Shown: piece after piece, positions 43,049-55,206 of the stretch | Position numbering within the stretch: position 1 is the stretch's first letter | How the letters are laid out: every line of letters begins with the position of its first letter | NCBI GenBank assembly: GCA_009809945.1 | Contig: WTPW01004586.1 | Coordinates: 126,203-190,202 of the forward strand | Reading direction: 5' to 3' | Length of the DNA stretch: 64,000 bases | Origin: Gigaspora margarita | Lineage: Eukaryota; Glomeromycota; Glomeromycetes; Diversisporales; Gigasporaceae | Notes under the pieces: generated by a model | Told to the model about the DNA's origin: nothing | Seen by the model: only the letters and a program-made list of their open reading frames with translations | The model's database searches: none | Program-made: the position numbers and the translations under genes

Positions 43049-44479
43049 TTATATATTTTAAACTCTTTTTTTCAAGCAAGCTAGTTATGCCTTTGTGAGC
43101 TAATTAAAAACTTTAATATATATATTTATTATACGTTACTATTTTTCTAGCTTAAAATTCATCTCTAAGTGAAGTACACCTAGGTAGAGTGAATCTCAAA
43201 GATACCCAAGATACTTAAATCTTTATTTACGAAGAGTCTTCCATATGAATGGTGGCACATTTTTTTAAAAAAAAATTTACTAAGTTTGGGGTAAAAGTAC
43301 TCTAAACTGAATTTAATAAAATTGACCAATTATAAGAAAGTTACTCTATAGTATTAGATCAGAAATGTGACTAATTTTAAATAGATTTGAATAATCATAA
43401 GTCTTTGTAAAGTTATCAGCTTTGTATGACTTGCAGAAAAATTGGGTATCATCTATAAATAGATTCGCATATATAGGTTACCAAAAAAGGTACTAGTCAC
43501 AATCTGATTCGCATCATTATTATATAATCATTATTTATAATATGACTTAAAGTCAGGGGTTGCTTGCAAAGTGTCAAAAGCCTGGATTAGTTTTCTTGCA
43601 AAGTGCTAATGAAGTAAGGGTTATATTTTTGCAAACTGCTACAGTGCATACAACAAATAAAAATTTTTAGTGACCAAATTCAGATTTTATTTTGTATATA
43701 TATAAAGAGACCAAATTGAAAATTTAGCTAATATTTATATATAAAGTGCCAAATTTAAATTTTTAATATATATTAAGTGGCCAAATTTAAATTTTTAAGA
43801 GGCCAAATTTGCTTTTTTTATATATATAAAAGGTGACCAAATTTTATTTTGAATTATAAAATACTATAACTTCAACTTGCTATAACTTTTTTATAAATAG
43901 ATTTAAAAAAAATTTAAGAATGTAAAAGTGTTTAGCTTGTTTTGATTTATTATTTTAAGATAGTATTTTTTTCCTATTTTGTTTAAAAAAGAATTAACAA
44001 TTTAAATTTTATCAATTTTATGATTGGGACTAGGTTTACACACTATAATATAAAATAAATTAATAAAAAAAAAATAAAAAAAAAATAAAAAAGAACAAAA
44101 CAAAAAACAAAAATGTTCAACAAAAAAATAAATGCTCTAACTAATCTTCTTTCTCTAAAGAAGTGTTCATAGAAATTTAGAATTGTTTGGAGAAATCAAT
44201 TGCATGTTCTTACAAAGTGTCAGAAGGCTAAGTTAGCTTGCACAAAGTGCTAAAAAGTTATTGGTTTTTTTTGCAAAGTGCTAGAGAAGTTAAAGTCAGT
44301 ATTCTTGTAAAAAGTGCCAAAATAAAATAAAAAAAATTAGAAAATAAATAAATAAAAAAAAATTAAAAAAACAAAATGAAACCAAAAAAACAAAGCAAAC
44401 CCCAAAAAAAAAACAAATTGAAAATAAAAAACAATATAAAATTGAATATAGAAAACAAAAATATGCTTTTAATTAAATT
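43049..44479. repeat. non-coding, with CAAAGTGCTA and GACCAAATT repeat series
   Basis: At 43560-43660 and 44205-44330 phrases like TTGCAAAGTGCTAA recur six or more times with irregular spacing. At 43670-43860 there are five copies of a GGCCAAATTTAAATTT-like phrase about 35-50 bases apart. The rest is A-rich low complexity (44060-44130, 44335-44460). No gene seen. Confidence 0.45.
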
Positions 44480-44760
44480 TTTTAAATCTATAGCCAATAT
44501 GCACCAAAATTTTTAGTATGTAATTTGAAGTTTCATATTTGTTATAGTAAAATTTTAAACTCTATAACATTTAAAAAAAATCTAAATTCATATATTGGTA
44601 AAAAAAACTTAGATAAACCCAAATTTCTTAAGATCTTACTACAATTGGCAACTCTAATTGGTTGAATCTATGTTGTTTACAATTCTGATTGGTTGATCAC
44701 CTGATTTCATATGATTACAATGTGATCACTATTAAAAATAATCTACTCTTAGTCAATTAA
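44480..44760 (-). mobile_element. diverged relative of the piggyBac-like MITE
   Basis: Matches the 62815-63138 copy in inverted orientation through TATGCTTTTAATTAAA, TTATAGTAAAATTTTAAACT and ATTGGTTGATCACCTGATTT. Ends not preserved. Confidence 0.5.
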
Positions 44761-44915
44761 TTGATTAATTAGAATAATTGATTAATCAAATAATCAATTA
44801 ATCAATTAATTGGATTAATCAATTAATCAATTGATCAATTAATTGATTAATCAGATTAATTAATTAATTAAATATTTGAAAGTCAATCAATTAATTGTCA
44901 ATTCAATTAATAGTC
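44745..44915. repeat. array of AT-only palindromes
   Basis: About 170 bases of overlapping TTAATTGATTAATCAATTAA-type palindromes. It can form several alternative cruciforms. No coding. Confidence 0.7.
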
Positions 44916-45590
44916 ATAAAACATGTCCTTATCTGATGATTTTATTAGTAAATTTCATTTGTATAATATAAATTGGTGTGACTTTTTTCCCAACTGCTTT
45001 GATTAAATTTTTTTTTAGTTTGAAAGTACCTATCTTGGAACTTAGAATCTTTTATTCAAGATATTAGGGCCATCAGAACCCACTTAGGGGTTCACTAGCA
45101 TTTGTTACATAGATGAGTATTCAACTAGCTATGTATACACTTTTGGTATCTAATTTAAGTAGTCCACTCTAAGGTTCCATATTAGCTGCCATACCTGCAA
45201 CCCAACTATGGCAATTGCCTATTAAACTTTCTGATATCACCCAATGGAGACCTTAATTTCCTGTAATTGTCTAATAGAACTAACAAAAAATAAAACTGCT
45301 ACCCAATTTTTTTGCTCCTTGTTGTGCAAAATAAAAAATTAACCTTGCATAACCTTAGATATGAACTTTATTCTAATAATATAAAGTAATTAAAAAAAAA
45401 TAAAAATAAAAATAAAAAAACTATCAATCAACCTATGATTTCAGATTCCAAGTAATGCAAAACAAAAGATCAACTTTGTATGTCTTATAATTTATAAAAT
45501 TAATTTAAAAAAAAATTTATCAAATTTGATTAAATTTTTAAATAATTTTGATTTAAAATTTTAAAAAATTTACTAAAAAAAATAGTGTTG
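44916..45590. other. AT-rich, no gene seen
   Basis: No gene recognised. A short stretch at 45060-45260 has more balanced composition with CCATATTAGCTGCCATACC but no long frame. Confidence 0.4.
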
Positions 45591-46010
45591 ACTCACCCCC
45601 ATATCTTCACTCAAATTAGTAAAAAATCAAAGAAATAGAAATAGAAGCTGCATTAAATTTTTTTCTAACCTTGAATGAAGATATCTCAATAATCTTCTGA
45701 CCAAATTCAATAATGAAAATATTTTGTTTCAAATTTTATTAATTAATAGAATTCAAATAAAAAAGATTTATCGAATTGGTTGTTGAGATATTTCACTCAA
45801 AGTTAGTGAAAAAATTTGCACAGCTTCTATTTTGATATGCGGTTTGATTTTTCTCTAGCTTTGAGTGAAGATAACTCGACCACCACTTGACTAAATTTGA
45901 TGAAATTTTTTTATCCGAATTCTATGAAGCCATAGAATTCGAATAAAACCGTTTTACCGAATCTGGCTGGATGGTTGTCGAGATATTTTCGCACAAAGTT
46001 TTGAAAATTC
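45590..46010. repeat. two adjacent foldback repeats upstream of the kinase gene
   Basis: Blocks with CTTTGAGTGAAGATA.CTC, CTGACCAAATT, GAATTCTATGAAGCCATAGAATTC-type centre (45918-45942, palindromic) and TTGTTGAGATATTTC recur in inverted order. The right copy ends about 370 bases before the kinase ATG. Confidence 0.5.
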
Positions 46011-46380
46011 TTATTTTTACTAGGATTTTTATGTCGATCAGTACGTGCAAGGAGTATCAAAAAAAAATGTAGGTTTTGTATCTAGGGTAAGATCTTCCGT
46101 ACGCGAAAATCACGTGATCTGTGCCGGTTCTGTAAATCTGTCGTCATTATTGCACATCAATAATGTAAACGAATTGTTTTACCTCACTCTGATCACGTTT
46201 TCAGATGACAAATCAATGACGTTAAGTGCACAAGGGCGTTAAACAACGCAATGTAATACAATATAAAAATGTATAACTAATAAACTTTATAAAATATATT
46301 TGGTTAATTAGGACTGTTTCATGTTAACTTAATTTTGATGTATCTATATCAATATGTAAATATACTTTTCTTGCGTCAAA
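46011..46380 (+). promoter_or_regulatory. probable promoter region of the Sel1-kinase gene
   Basis: 370 bases, richer in CpG than the flanks, with a CACGTGATC E-box-like palindrome at ~46111. An AT-rich stretch follows from 46255. A 65-codon frame (46045-46242) is not supported. No defined TATA box can be named. Confidence 0.35.
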
Positions 46381-48430
46381 ATGTCAAATTATAATAACTT
46401 ATTTGTAAAGCAACCTGAAAAAATCGAGAGTTCGTCAGATATTGCTCAAACTGCCAATATTGATACACAATTGTATTTAGAAGGTAATAATTTACAGGAT
46501 TTTTCACATGATTTTCTAAACCATATTGTTAAGGAAATGTGCAATTTACATAATGAAGAAAGGTTGAAAGGCAAAGCTTCACGTTCAATTCTTGATAAAT
46601 TAGAACAATTTCTAATAACGAAGAAGCAAAATCCCGAAAAGATTATCAATTTTTGCTTAGATAATCAAATAAATTCTACAGTTCAATTCATTCTTGCGAG
46701 TTGTTATCGTTATGGAAAATGGATTGAAAAGAATGAACATAAAGCATTCAATCATTATCAAAAATTAGCAGAGATGGATGATTCTTACGGAATATTTTTT
46801 GTCGGTGTATGTCATGAAAATGGAATTGGTGTTGAAAAGGATGAATATAAGGCATTCATTTATTATCAAAAATCTTCTGAGATGGGTGATTCTTATGGAA
46901 CGTTTGCACTCGGCCATTGTTATCGATATGGAATTGGAGTTGAAAAAGATGAACACAAGGTATTCACTTATTATCTAGAGTCTTCAAAGATGGGTAATAC
47001 TTGTGGAACAAATTGTGTTGGATATTGTTATCGTTTCGGGACTGGAGTTGAAAAGGATGAACATAAAGGTTTCATATATTATCAAAAAGCTGCAGAGATG
47101 GGGGACGCTTTAGCAATGTGTAATGTTGGAATTTGTTACAAAAATGGAAGTGGCATTAAAAAGGACGAAAAGAAAGCATTTGAATATTTTAAAAAATCAG
47201 CAGAAATGGGACATCCTGATGGAATGTATTATGTTGGTGAATTTTATCGGCAAGGAATTGCTGTTGAAAAGAATATTGATATTGCTTTTGAATGGTATTT
47301 AAAATCAACTATTACCGAACAAAATACTGCTGCAAAAAAAGAAGAATTTTTTCGTTGGATACCATATGATAAATTCAAAAATATTGAAGAGATAGGTGAA
47401 GGGGCATTCTCTACCGTCTTTAAAACAAAATATCTGACTTGGTATGGATCATATGAACAAGTAGCAATTAAGATTGTAAAGGATTCTAATAAAAATAAAG
47501 AACCATTTTTAAAAGAGGTATCTTTTTAAAACAAATTTAATAGTTAGTTTTTTTTTTATTTTTTAATTTCGAATTAATTTAATCTATTTTTTTTTTTTTT
47601 AGTTGATAGCTTGTCATAGCTTATCACAATATTTGGGAATATCTAAAGATAACAAAACAAAGGACTATATTTTAGTACTTAGTTATGCAAAATATGGATC
47701 ATTAAGTAAAAACCTTACTAATATCTTTAAATTTGAATGGAAAATTAGATTAAAGATACTTCATGATATTGTATCTAACCTTTATCGTATTCATTCTAAA
47801 AGATATTTACATCGAGATTTACATCCTGGAAACATCTTACTAAAGGACAATTATGAAGCATACATTACTGATCTAGGTTTATCAAAACCATTCGACGAAA
47901 AAGAACAAGGTGAACATATTCATGGAGTTTTACCTTATATCGCACCAGAACTCTTTCAAAAAATGCCATATACAGAAGCATCAGATATTTATTCGCTTGG
48001 AATTATTATGGTCGAAATGACAACTGGGCAAAGGCCTTTTAGTAATTATTCATTTGATAATGATCTAGCAATTATGATTTGTAATGGATTACGGCCAAAA
48101 TTTGCACCTGGTACTCCTGATTGCTATGTTGAATTGGCAAATCAGTGCATGAATTCAGAACCCAAGAAACGGCCTAATATTAATGAAATAATTACTAAAC
48201 TAGATGAATGGTCGAATATTATCGTAAATGAGAATGAAAGTAAAGAAAATAGAATTAAAAAACAATTCATAGAAAGTGATGAGATCTATAAAAATTTACC
48301 TAAGATTACAGGTAAATTAAACGATATATATGCGAGCAAACCATATAATATATTTGAAATTAGTGCGAAGTTATCAACAATGTATATTTCTAAAACTGTT
48401 AGTATTATAGAATTTCCGATTGATATCTAG
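46381..48430 (+). CDS. Sel1-repeat protein kinase (SLR-kinase fusion), one intron
   Basis: Signalling protein of 654 residues encoded by exons 46381-47517 and 47603-48430. An N-terminal ~98 residues of unknown fold precede about six Sel1-like repeats of ~36 residues (99-315; phrases such as GIGVEKDEYKAFIYYQKSSE), which form a protein-binding solenoid. The kinase domain (~325-600) has GEGAFSTV (Gly loop), VAIK (Lys 364), HRDLHPGN (~449-456), DLG instead of DFG (469-471), IAPE (~492-495) and SDIYSLGIIMVE. The catalytic residues are present, so activity is plausible, either Ser/Thr- or Tyr-kinase-like. The helix C to strand 4 segment after the splice junction looks some residues short. The start ATG is preceded by an AT-rich leader. 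SLR-kinase fusions are abundant in Glomeromycotina. The reading frame is clean, unlike everything around it. Confidence 0.93.
47518..47602 (+). other. intron of the Sel1-kinase gene
   Basis: 85 bases, GTATCT...TTTTTTAG, phase 0. A T-rich tract precedes the acceptor. Without splicing the first exon would stop after three more codons. The join restores a continuous kinase domain between FLKE and LIACH. Confidence 0.9.
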
Positions 48431-48685
48431 CGATTATTAATAAAAAATTGAGCTTAAATAAAAAACAAGAGCGCTGTGACAGTTTACGTTACTAATGCCA
48501 ATTACCTTCTTGACTTTAATAATTTTTGAAAGCTTCCTTTAAAATTAATTACAAAATAGTAACTAACGTTGAGGCAAAGTAATATAATTATAAAAAACGG
48601 TTTTTAATCGTATTTATTTATTTCTCTTTTTTACCATCTTATGTGTACGTCGTTTTGGAATTTATGTTAATTCAGAATTGACATA
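48431..48685. other. 3' flank of the kinase gene
   Basis: AATAAA occurs soon after the stop (48438). No further gene. Confidence 0.5.
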
Positions 48686-48862
48686 CAGTCGAACCTCCCC
48701 AATTCGGTACGCATGGTGTACAAGTTTTGTATCAATATTGAGAGGTTATCGGATTTGAAATCAATATAAACTATTAGATTCATATAGCAGAAATGGACTT
48801 GGTAGATTAATTCTTTATCAGATTATCAGTTTTGACAGGATCGGTTTTGGGAGGTTCAACTG
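48686..48862. mobile_element. pogo-like MITE
   Basis: 177 bp, TA-flanked (48684-48685, 48863-48864). Ends CAGTCGAACCTCCCCAATTC and TTGGGAGGTTCAACTG. Same ends family as 16903-17074 and 41701-42965. Confidence 0.8.
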
Positions 48863-49018
48863 TATCATTTTGGAATCGGAATTTGACATATATTTATGTT
48901 ATTGTAAAATTAAACAAATCTATACAATGATATCATTGAATAAAAGAGCGATAATGTATAATTATTTACAAGCAAGAGCCGATCGACAATTTTAATGTTA
49001 GTTCATATTAGTGATTAT

Positions 49019-49160
49019 TGCCATTCGCCACGTAATTCGCATCCGCAACATATAGTACGACAAATATTACTTTTACGACATGAACAGTCCTTAATTTTGC
49101 AGTTTGTTCTGTTGCAATGTAATTACTTATGCTTTTTACTTGTTTCATAATCGTTGGTTT
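49019..49160 (-). pseudogene. Cys-rich (CXC/tesmin-like) fragment
   Basis: About 45 codons on the minus strand with the spacing CNRTNCKIKDCSCRKSNIC, then CCGCELRGEW, ending in TAA. Eight or nine Cys in CxC/Cx4C spacing recall CXC DNA-binding repeats and the Cys tails of some transposon proteins in these fungi. A TAA (plausible Gln) lies just upstream and no longer frame remains. A gene or transposase relic. Confidence 0.35.
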
Positions 49161-49316
49161 ATTTCTAGTCGTGAGATCGTGTCAAATTTTGCCACGCTGC
49201 AGAATTTCTTAAGGAAATAAAAGTGCCAAGTGGAACAATGTCAAGTGCTGGATTTCGTGCCCAATGATTCTAATTCATTTGCTTGACACCGGTATAAAGT
49301 AATTTCATTGTCGGAT

Positions 49317-50242
49317 AATGATGTCTGACGAATGACGAAATAGTTTCGTCTAGACGAATAACGAATGACGCAACTCTTGACGAATTACGAAACTCATGAC
49401 GAATGACGAAACTCGTGACGAATGACGAAACTCATGATGAATGACGACGAATGACGAATGACAAAACGCATAACGAATCATGAATTTTATATGCAATATA
49501 AGGCATTAGGCGTAATAAATATAAGGAAAAAATAAAATTGTGATTTCTTTTAGAAATTATGCGAAATTAAGTTTTTGTTCAATATTGCTCTACCCGGTTT
49601 CTATTTTTTATCCGACATTGCCTGATGATTTGCATTAATCATTTAATTTTGATGGGTTAACATTTGTGACTGTTGATATTCATGGCATATAATAACAAAA
49701 TTTTGTTGCCATGTATAGTTGTCAGAGTTTATTTAAAGTTTGTTTATATTTAGTTTAGGATTAGAAGTTAACTGGGTATATAGATAATACATAAAAATAA
49801 ACGGAATTTCTAATCACGTCAATTTCTGTCGATCATCACGTGAACATAAAAATCGATTTAAATCTGCTTAAGGTGGTAATTCTGGCGGGCAATGTAACCT
49901 TGAATTTGTTATCAATACATCAATAAGGCATAAGAATTGAGAAGGATGAAAGAAGAGCATCTTTAAAATTCAGAGTATCCGGAGGTCGTTATAACTTAAA
50001 AGCTCATCAAAAGAAGGACGGCTCTACTTTTATATTTTATTAGTCAAATTAATTTCGTCAGGAGTTTCGTCAATCGTCAGTAGTTTCGTCAATCGTCAGT
50101 AGTTTCGTCAATCGTCATAAATTTCCTCAATCATCAGTAGTTTCATCAATCGCCAAGGTTAGGTTTCGTCAGACGAAACCATTGACGAAACCATTAACGA
50201 AACCATTTCGTCACTGCGAAAATAGTTTCGTCAAACATCATT
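49317..50242. mobile_element. MULE-like non-autonomous element with inverted tandem-repeat arrays
   Basis: 926 bp between perfect 10-bp duplications ATTGTCGGAT (49307-49316 and 50243-50252). The terminal inverted repeat is AATGATGTCTGACGA / TCGTCAAACATCATT (14 of 15). Next to the left end lies an array of GACGAATGACGAAACTCAT units (49325-49465). Next to the right end lies an inverted array of GTCAATCGTCAGTAGTTTC units (50055-50225). A 9-11-bp duplication points to Mutator-like elements. The central ~580 bp (with ATATTTAGTTTAGGATTAG) is non-coding. Confidence 0.75.
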
Positions 50243-50252
50243 ATTGTCGGAT

Positions 50253-51295
50253 CTATAAAATCTTTTTTGGCTTTAAATAACAAAATAATACCTTTAACCA
50301 TGTTTTTTCCTGGTCGATCCATATCCTAACGAGTTTGAAAAAATTACAGCATAAATCTTCGATGAGATAATTTTCAGGTTTAATCCAAATTTACCTACCG
50401 TAAATGTATGAAGAAACCAATATTTGAACTTTGGATTTTCTTGTGTACTTATAGGGTCGCAAAAGTTTCAAATAACGATTAATTTTGAACAAACATAATA
50501 TTTCTTTCATTTTTTTTGATTACTCATTTACTATAGTATCAAAAGTTTAGATGAAAGAGATGAAAAAACTAGGGAATTATTTAAGTCATATTGAACGAAA
50601 AAGATGATTAAAGTTAAATTTAAATTTTTATTTTATTTATATATTTTTTTATAAAATCAATATTAAAATCAGTGCAGTTGAATTTGTCTTGTTTCATTTA
50701 TTGCGATCACTCCATTAATTGCATTAACTATTTTGATTAATCAAAATGTTTGCACATCCACCAAATTAAGATATAAATTTATTAAAAAAAAAAAATAAGC
50801 ACATTGAAGCTTTTTATTGTTTTAATTTGCATGTTGGATATAATAGAAATATGGCTAAATGTTAAATCAAAAAATTATGAGTAACATCAAAGAAAACCTG
50901 AAAATAAAGATCTCATGCATTTAATCATTTTTAACCTTACAAAATTTAATGCCATCAGTAATTCTATTTAATAATGTTGACTGAACACATAAAAGCATTA
51001 CAAATTCGCATTTACTATCATAAAATATTTCTGCGCCACAATATCACATAACTTGCCTTATTTTTACTCCTGCCCTATGATCATCATTGTCCCTTGTACG
51101 TACATTGTGATGGTGCAAAGTCACGCCGATTTTCTTTTTATATTATTATTCTATTCCGATCATCATTTTAGACATCTCTTTTTTTAGTCAATATGTATAT
51201 TTAGTAAGAGTTGACATAGCCCTCGAATATAGTACTGTAGCTCCTTAGTATAGTAAACTAGATTACCTGTTTCAGCCGGTTTGAGAAAGTAATTT
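50253..51295. other. no gene recognised
   Basis: AT-rich; the frames are short and lack known domains. Confidence 0.45.
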
Positions 51296-51352
51296 CGCAT
51301 TTCGGCACGTTATTGCATTTCGGCACGATATTGCATTTCGGCACGATATTGA
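51296..51352 (+). repeat. 19-bp tandem repeat, three units
   Basis: Units close to GCATTTCGGCACGATATT, three in a row. Read on the minus strand this gives a VPKCN-type repeat in a 64-codon frame (51258-51452), probably by chance. Confidence 0.7.
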
Positions 51353-53410
51353 ATTTATTCACTTTTGTGCATTTATTGACAAAATGCAGTGGCCGAAACC
51401 TATATGAAACTAAGAAGGTAAAAAGTATAAATACGATGTCTTTTGTCTTCACAGAAAGACAAGCTTTCGAGCTTAGTTTTGAGCTTTGGAAGCTCAGCTT
51501 TCTAGAAAAAGCTAAGTATAACCTTCGAAGTTAGAATAGAAGTGTTAGCTCTACTATTTCCCCGATACATGCTTGAATAATAAACAGTTGTTATTAATAT
51601 AAACTGATAAACCTACCGATAAGTGAAATCATATTAAAGTCCAAATCCCGTGATCACGTGACATCGTGAACGAAGTTACGATTGGAATCAAATATTCCAA
51701 ATAAGAAGAAAGAGAAGGTTTCGAGACCCAAGAACCTTGAGACCCGGACCAAATCTTCCATCCCTCTTTCTGACTCAAGCTCAAGGTTTAGGAGTCTTGA
51801 ACGATAGAATTTTAGTTAGTTGGATTAGTTAGGTGTATGGTTTGACCTATCCGCGACTGGTTTGCACCTTCTCGATTGTTCTTTGATCGTCCCACCTTAT
51901 TACTAATTTTATCAATCATCTCTTTTCCTATTTTGTTTCCCTATACTCCCTACGTTATTCCCATATATAGTTATTTCTTGTCACTATTAATAGTTACCTT
52001 TTTTCCTTATTTGTCCTTCTATACATCGCTATACCTGAACTTTGTAAATTATTCTCTGAGGCGTGAAGGTGAATTAGTTTGATACATGAACAATACTAAG
52101 AATCGCCAAACAATCAAGCTTTCACATATTATCGAGAACCTGCTAGCCCGATGAAGTTTTAGTAAAGTAGATTTCGAGATATATGTTTCGGTTTAAATTC
52201 TTAATACAGATAGTGATGCGAGAGAAAGTTTAATTAGTGTTAATGGAACTAAAGACTAGTAATAGCGGAAGGAAATTGACCCGATGAATGTATCGGGGAA
52301 TTCTAAGTAATTGACATGCATATAAATCTAATGTATTCGTCCCTCTTGTATCTTTAGGCTTTTGGTCTTTAGTTGATTCCTCATATATAATAAAGTTATC
52401 GTGTCATATTATTGTTTTATTGAATCTTTTGATCATATGCTTAGTGCAGTTTCATCTCAGTGTTTTTCTTATTTCATCTAGTTTATTTCGTCCTATCTTG
52501 TATCATTTGTCTTGTTTTGCCTTATATCCCATTCGTTACACTATCTGACTAGGGTGATAAACGGTCTAAGTAATCAAAACTATATCAAATGTATTAGTAA
52601 TTTTAATATGATCAGATTTTATCAGTGAAATTAAAAATAATTGACTAAAATATCATTTTACTTCAATTCATTATTAAGAAAAGTACAAAATTCTAAAAGA
52701 TTCCGCTGAATATTGCGCTTCTTTTACTAATTTCTTTCGAGTGAAATCTCTTCATAAGAACTATCTCTAAAAAGTTACGCTCAATTTTTCGCAAAAGCTC
52801 TATTGGTTTTAAAGCCTCCAAAAATTCTAAAATCGCATGAGTAATTTTTGCAGAAGTCTAAATATAGCTGACTTTTATTAAACAAATACTTAATAGTAAA
52901 GCAAATAATTCTATATATATATATAAGTTAATTACACATATTTATATTTAAAACATGTGGCCTTTGGCTATGTGGTTTAGATATGAATCTGTACAATTAT
53001 CTTATATATACATATATATTTACAATACTATATAATAGAGCATAACTGTTGGTTACTAATTAATTTTGCAACACTTTTATTTTATATTATTTTTTTTACA
53101 GAGGTTCCTGATTTTTATTAAAATAATGAATATTACTAACTATAACCAGTGGACCACCCTTTTGTGTAACAAAAAATTAATTTATTAACATATTTAAAAT
53201 AACTAATTATACTACAATATATAATTTTACTTATAATTTTATTTAACCAATTAAAAATACATATATATGTATTGTTGCACAATTAATATTGCATACTTTT
53301 TTTTGTTAATAATAACATTATTTTTATGCAATACAACTATAATATACATTTATTAAAAATTTCTATACACAAAACATTACAGTTAGTTACTTTGATTATG
53401 ATCAGCAACA
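51353..53410. other. no gene recognised; more balanced composition to 52500
   Basis: 51400-52500 has higher G+C and fewer homopolymers than the surroundings, as host exons or UTRs would, e.g. CCCGTGATCACGTGACATCG at 51648. The longest frame (51876-52082, hydrophobic, Pro/Tyr-rich) has no known domain. 52500-53410 is AT-rich repeats. Confidence 0.35.
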
Positions 53411-53780
53411 CCTGCAGCAGGACCCCGAATAATCTATGTGAGCTTATATTTGAGCATTATAGTAAAATTTTTTGTTAGCACTTTTATATTGGCATATATT
53501 ACCTAAATTTCAAACATCATTAGAAAGTTTGGAATTGCTTAACTTTTTTTAAAATGCACTCTTTAAAAAAAAAAAAGAAAAACAAAAATACAAAAAAAAC
53601 CCAGAATATACACTTTCTAAAAAAAAAATAAAAAATAAAAAAATTTGAACACTTTCTAAAAAAAACTGACTATATATATGTTTCAATTTTTATTAGCATA
53701 TTCCAAATATAAGTTTATAAATCTTATCCTTTAGCATTCTTTTAAATATACTCATTTTGCTGATTACCTGTTTTCAAATA

Positions 53781-55094
53781 CAGTGGCCTACCATATTATT
53801 ATGGACACTTTTTAAAAATTTATATTGAGCTAAATAAATAAGATATAATCTAAAAATTATACAAATTATTCTTTAAATCTAAAATTTTTAAATAAAAAAA
53901 AGTTTGCAAAATTCTATGCAGTAGTTTTTAAGTTAATTTAAGTTACACAATTTTGTGTAATGTTACACTTGTACAAAATTAGTAATTTTAAAAAATTAGT
54001 TATCATAATTACTGTATATTAAAAAAAATTTTTTTATTAAGTTAACTATATATAATTATTATGTAAAATTTGTTTAGTATAATAAATTACATATAATTCT
54101 AAATTTTTAAAAACTTATAAAAAATTTTAACCAAAATATTATTATTTAAAGTTAATATTAAATTATTAAAATAAAATTAACAAATTACCAAATATAGTAA
54201 TTTTATTACTATATATAGTAAATATCTAAATAATTTTTAAAAAATTATAAAATTTTCAAAATATGTACAATTTGTCATACTAAATGACTTTATTAAAAAA
54301 AATTTCTAACTAGGTGAGTCTTGACCACTCTAGTAGGTTTAGGTCGCAGATAAATTAGTCTGAGCTTCAATTCTTGCATGTAATTTAAATTTTGTATTTA
54401 TACAAAGAAGTATACTCCATGTAGCAACTTTTCTAAATTACTAATAAAGATATAAGCAAGACCTCACCTTAATACCAAAAAAAAAAATTTAAAAAAATTT
54501 CTAGCTTATTAATAAAATAAAAAGTTTAATATATACTAAAAATTAAAATTCATATTTATATTAAATTTATATTAAAAACTAGTAAATCGTACAAATGAAA
54601 AAATCTAAAAAAATTTTNCTAACTAGGTGAGTCTTGACCACTCTAGTAGGTTTAGGTCGCAGATAAATTAGTCTGAGCTTCAATTCTTGCATGTAATTTA
54701 AATTTTGTATTTATACAAAGAAGTATACTCCATGTAGCAACTTTTCTAAATTACTAATAAAGATATAAGCAAGACCTCACCTTAATACCAAAAAAAAAAA
54801 TTTAAAAAAATTTCTAGCTTATTAATAAAATAAAAAGTTTAATATATACTAAAAATTAAAATTCATATTTATATTAAATTTATATTAAAAACTAGTAAAT
54901 CGTACAAATGAAAAAATCTAAAAAAATTTTAAACTTAATTATTTCAAAAAGTACTGCATAGAATTTTATAATTTTTTTTTATTTAAAAGCTTTAGATTCA
55001 ACTAATATTCTATATAATTTTTAGCTTTATATCTTATTTATTTAGCTCAATATAAAATTTCCAAAAGTGTCCATAATAATATGGTAGGCCACTG
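53781..55094. mobile_element. Tc1/mariner-like non-autonomous element
   Basis: TA-flanked (53779-53780, 55095-55096) with the inverted repeat CAGTGGCCTACCATATTATT / AATAATATGGTAGGCCACTG and TATGGACACTTTT inside it, more than 30 bp in all. The interior is AT-rich with an internal duplication (see 54306). No transposase. Confidence 0.8.
54306..54930 (+). repeat. 312-bp exact tandem duplication with an N at the junction
   Basis: Bases 54306-54617 recur at 54619-54930 with no difference that I can see, joined at N 54618. The unit begins CTAACTAGGTGAGTCTTGAC, contains GAGCTTCAATTCTTGC (loosely B-box-like) and an A-rich tail, so it could include a short interspersed element. The N and the identity suggest an assembly join. 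Confidence 0.6.
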
Positions 55095-55206
55095 TATAAC
55101 CTTTTTATCTGTACCAGTTTTCAAATATAACCTTTTTAAAAAAAGGCTATCTATTAGCGATTTTTCAAATATAACCTCATATAGATTATTGGGGTCCTCC
55201 TGTAGC

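Larger units (their letters stand above)
53419..55198. mobile_element. long AGGACCCC-family hAT element with a nested element
   Basis: Ends AGGACCCCGAATAATCTATG and CATATAGATTATTGGGGTCC(T). Flanks CCTGCAGC (53411-53418) and CCTGTAGC (55199-55206) match at 7 of 8 bases. A TA-flanked element fills most of the interior. The remaining ~460 bp of its own sequence has no coding. Confidence 0.65.

Noticed and set aside
46446-46978. Extra frames within the Sel1-repeat exon
   Set aside because: Shadows of the repeats; the 36-residue periodicity opens other frames by chance.
49325-50225. CRISPR array from the regular GACGAATGACGAAA repeats
   Set aside because: No unique spacers, eukaryotic context, and the arrays are subterminal to a transposon.
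54306-54490. tRNA-derived SINE
   Set aside because: Only a weak B-box-like phrase and an A-rich tail; no A box and no cloverleaf could be drawn.
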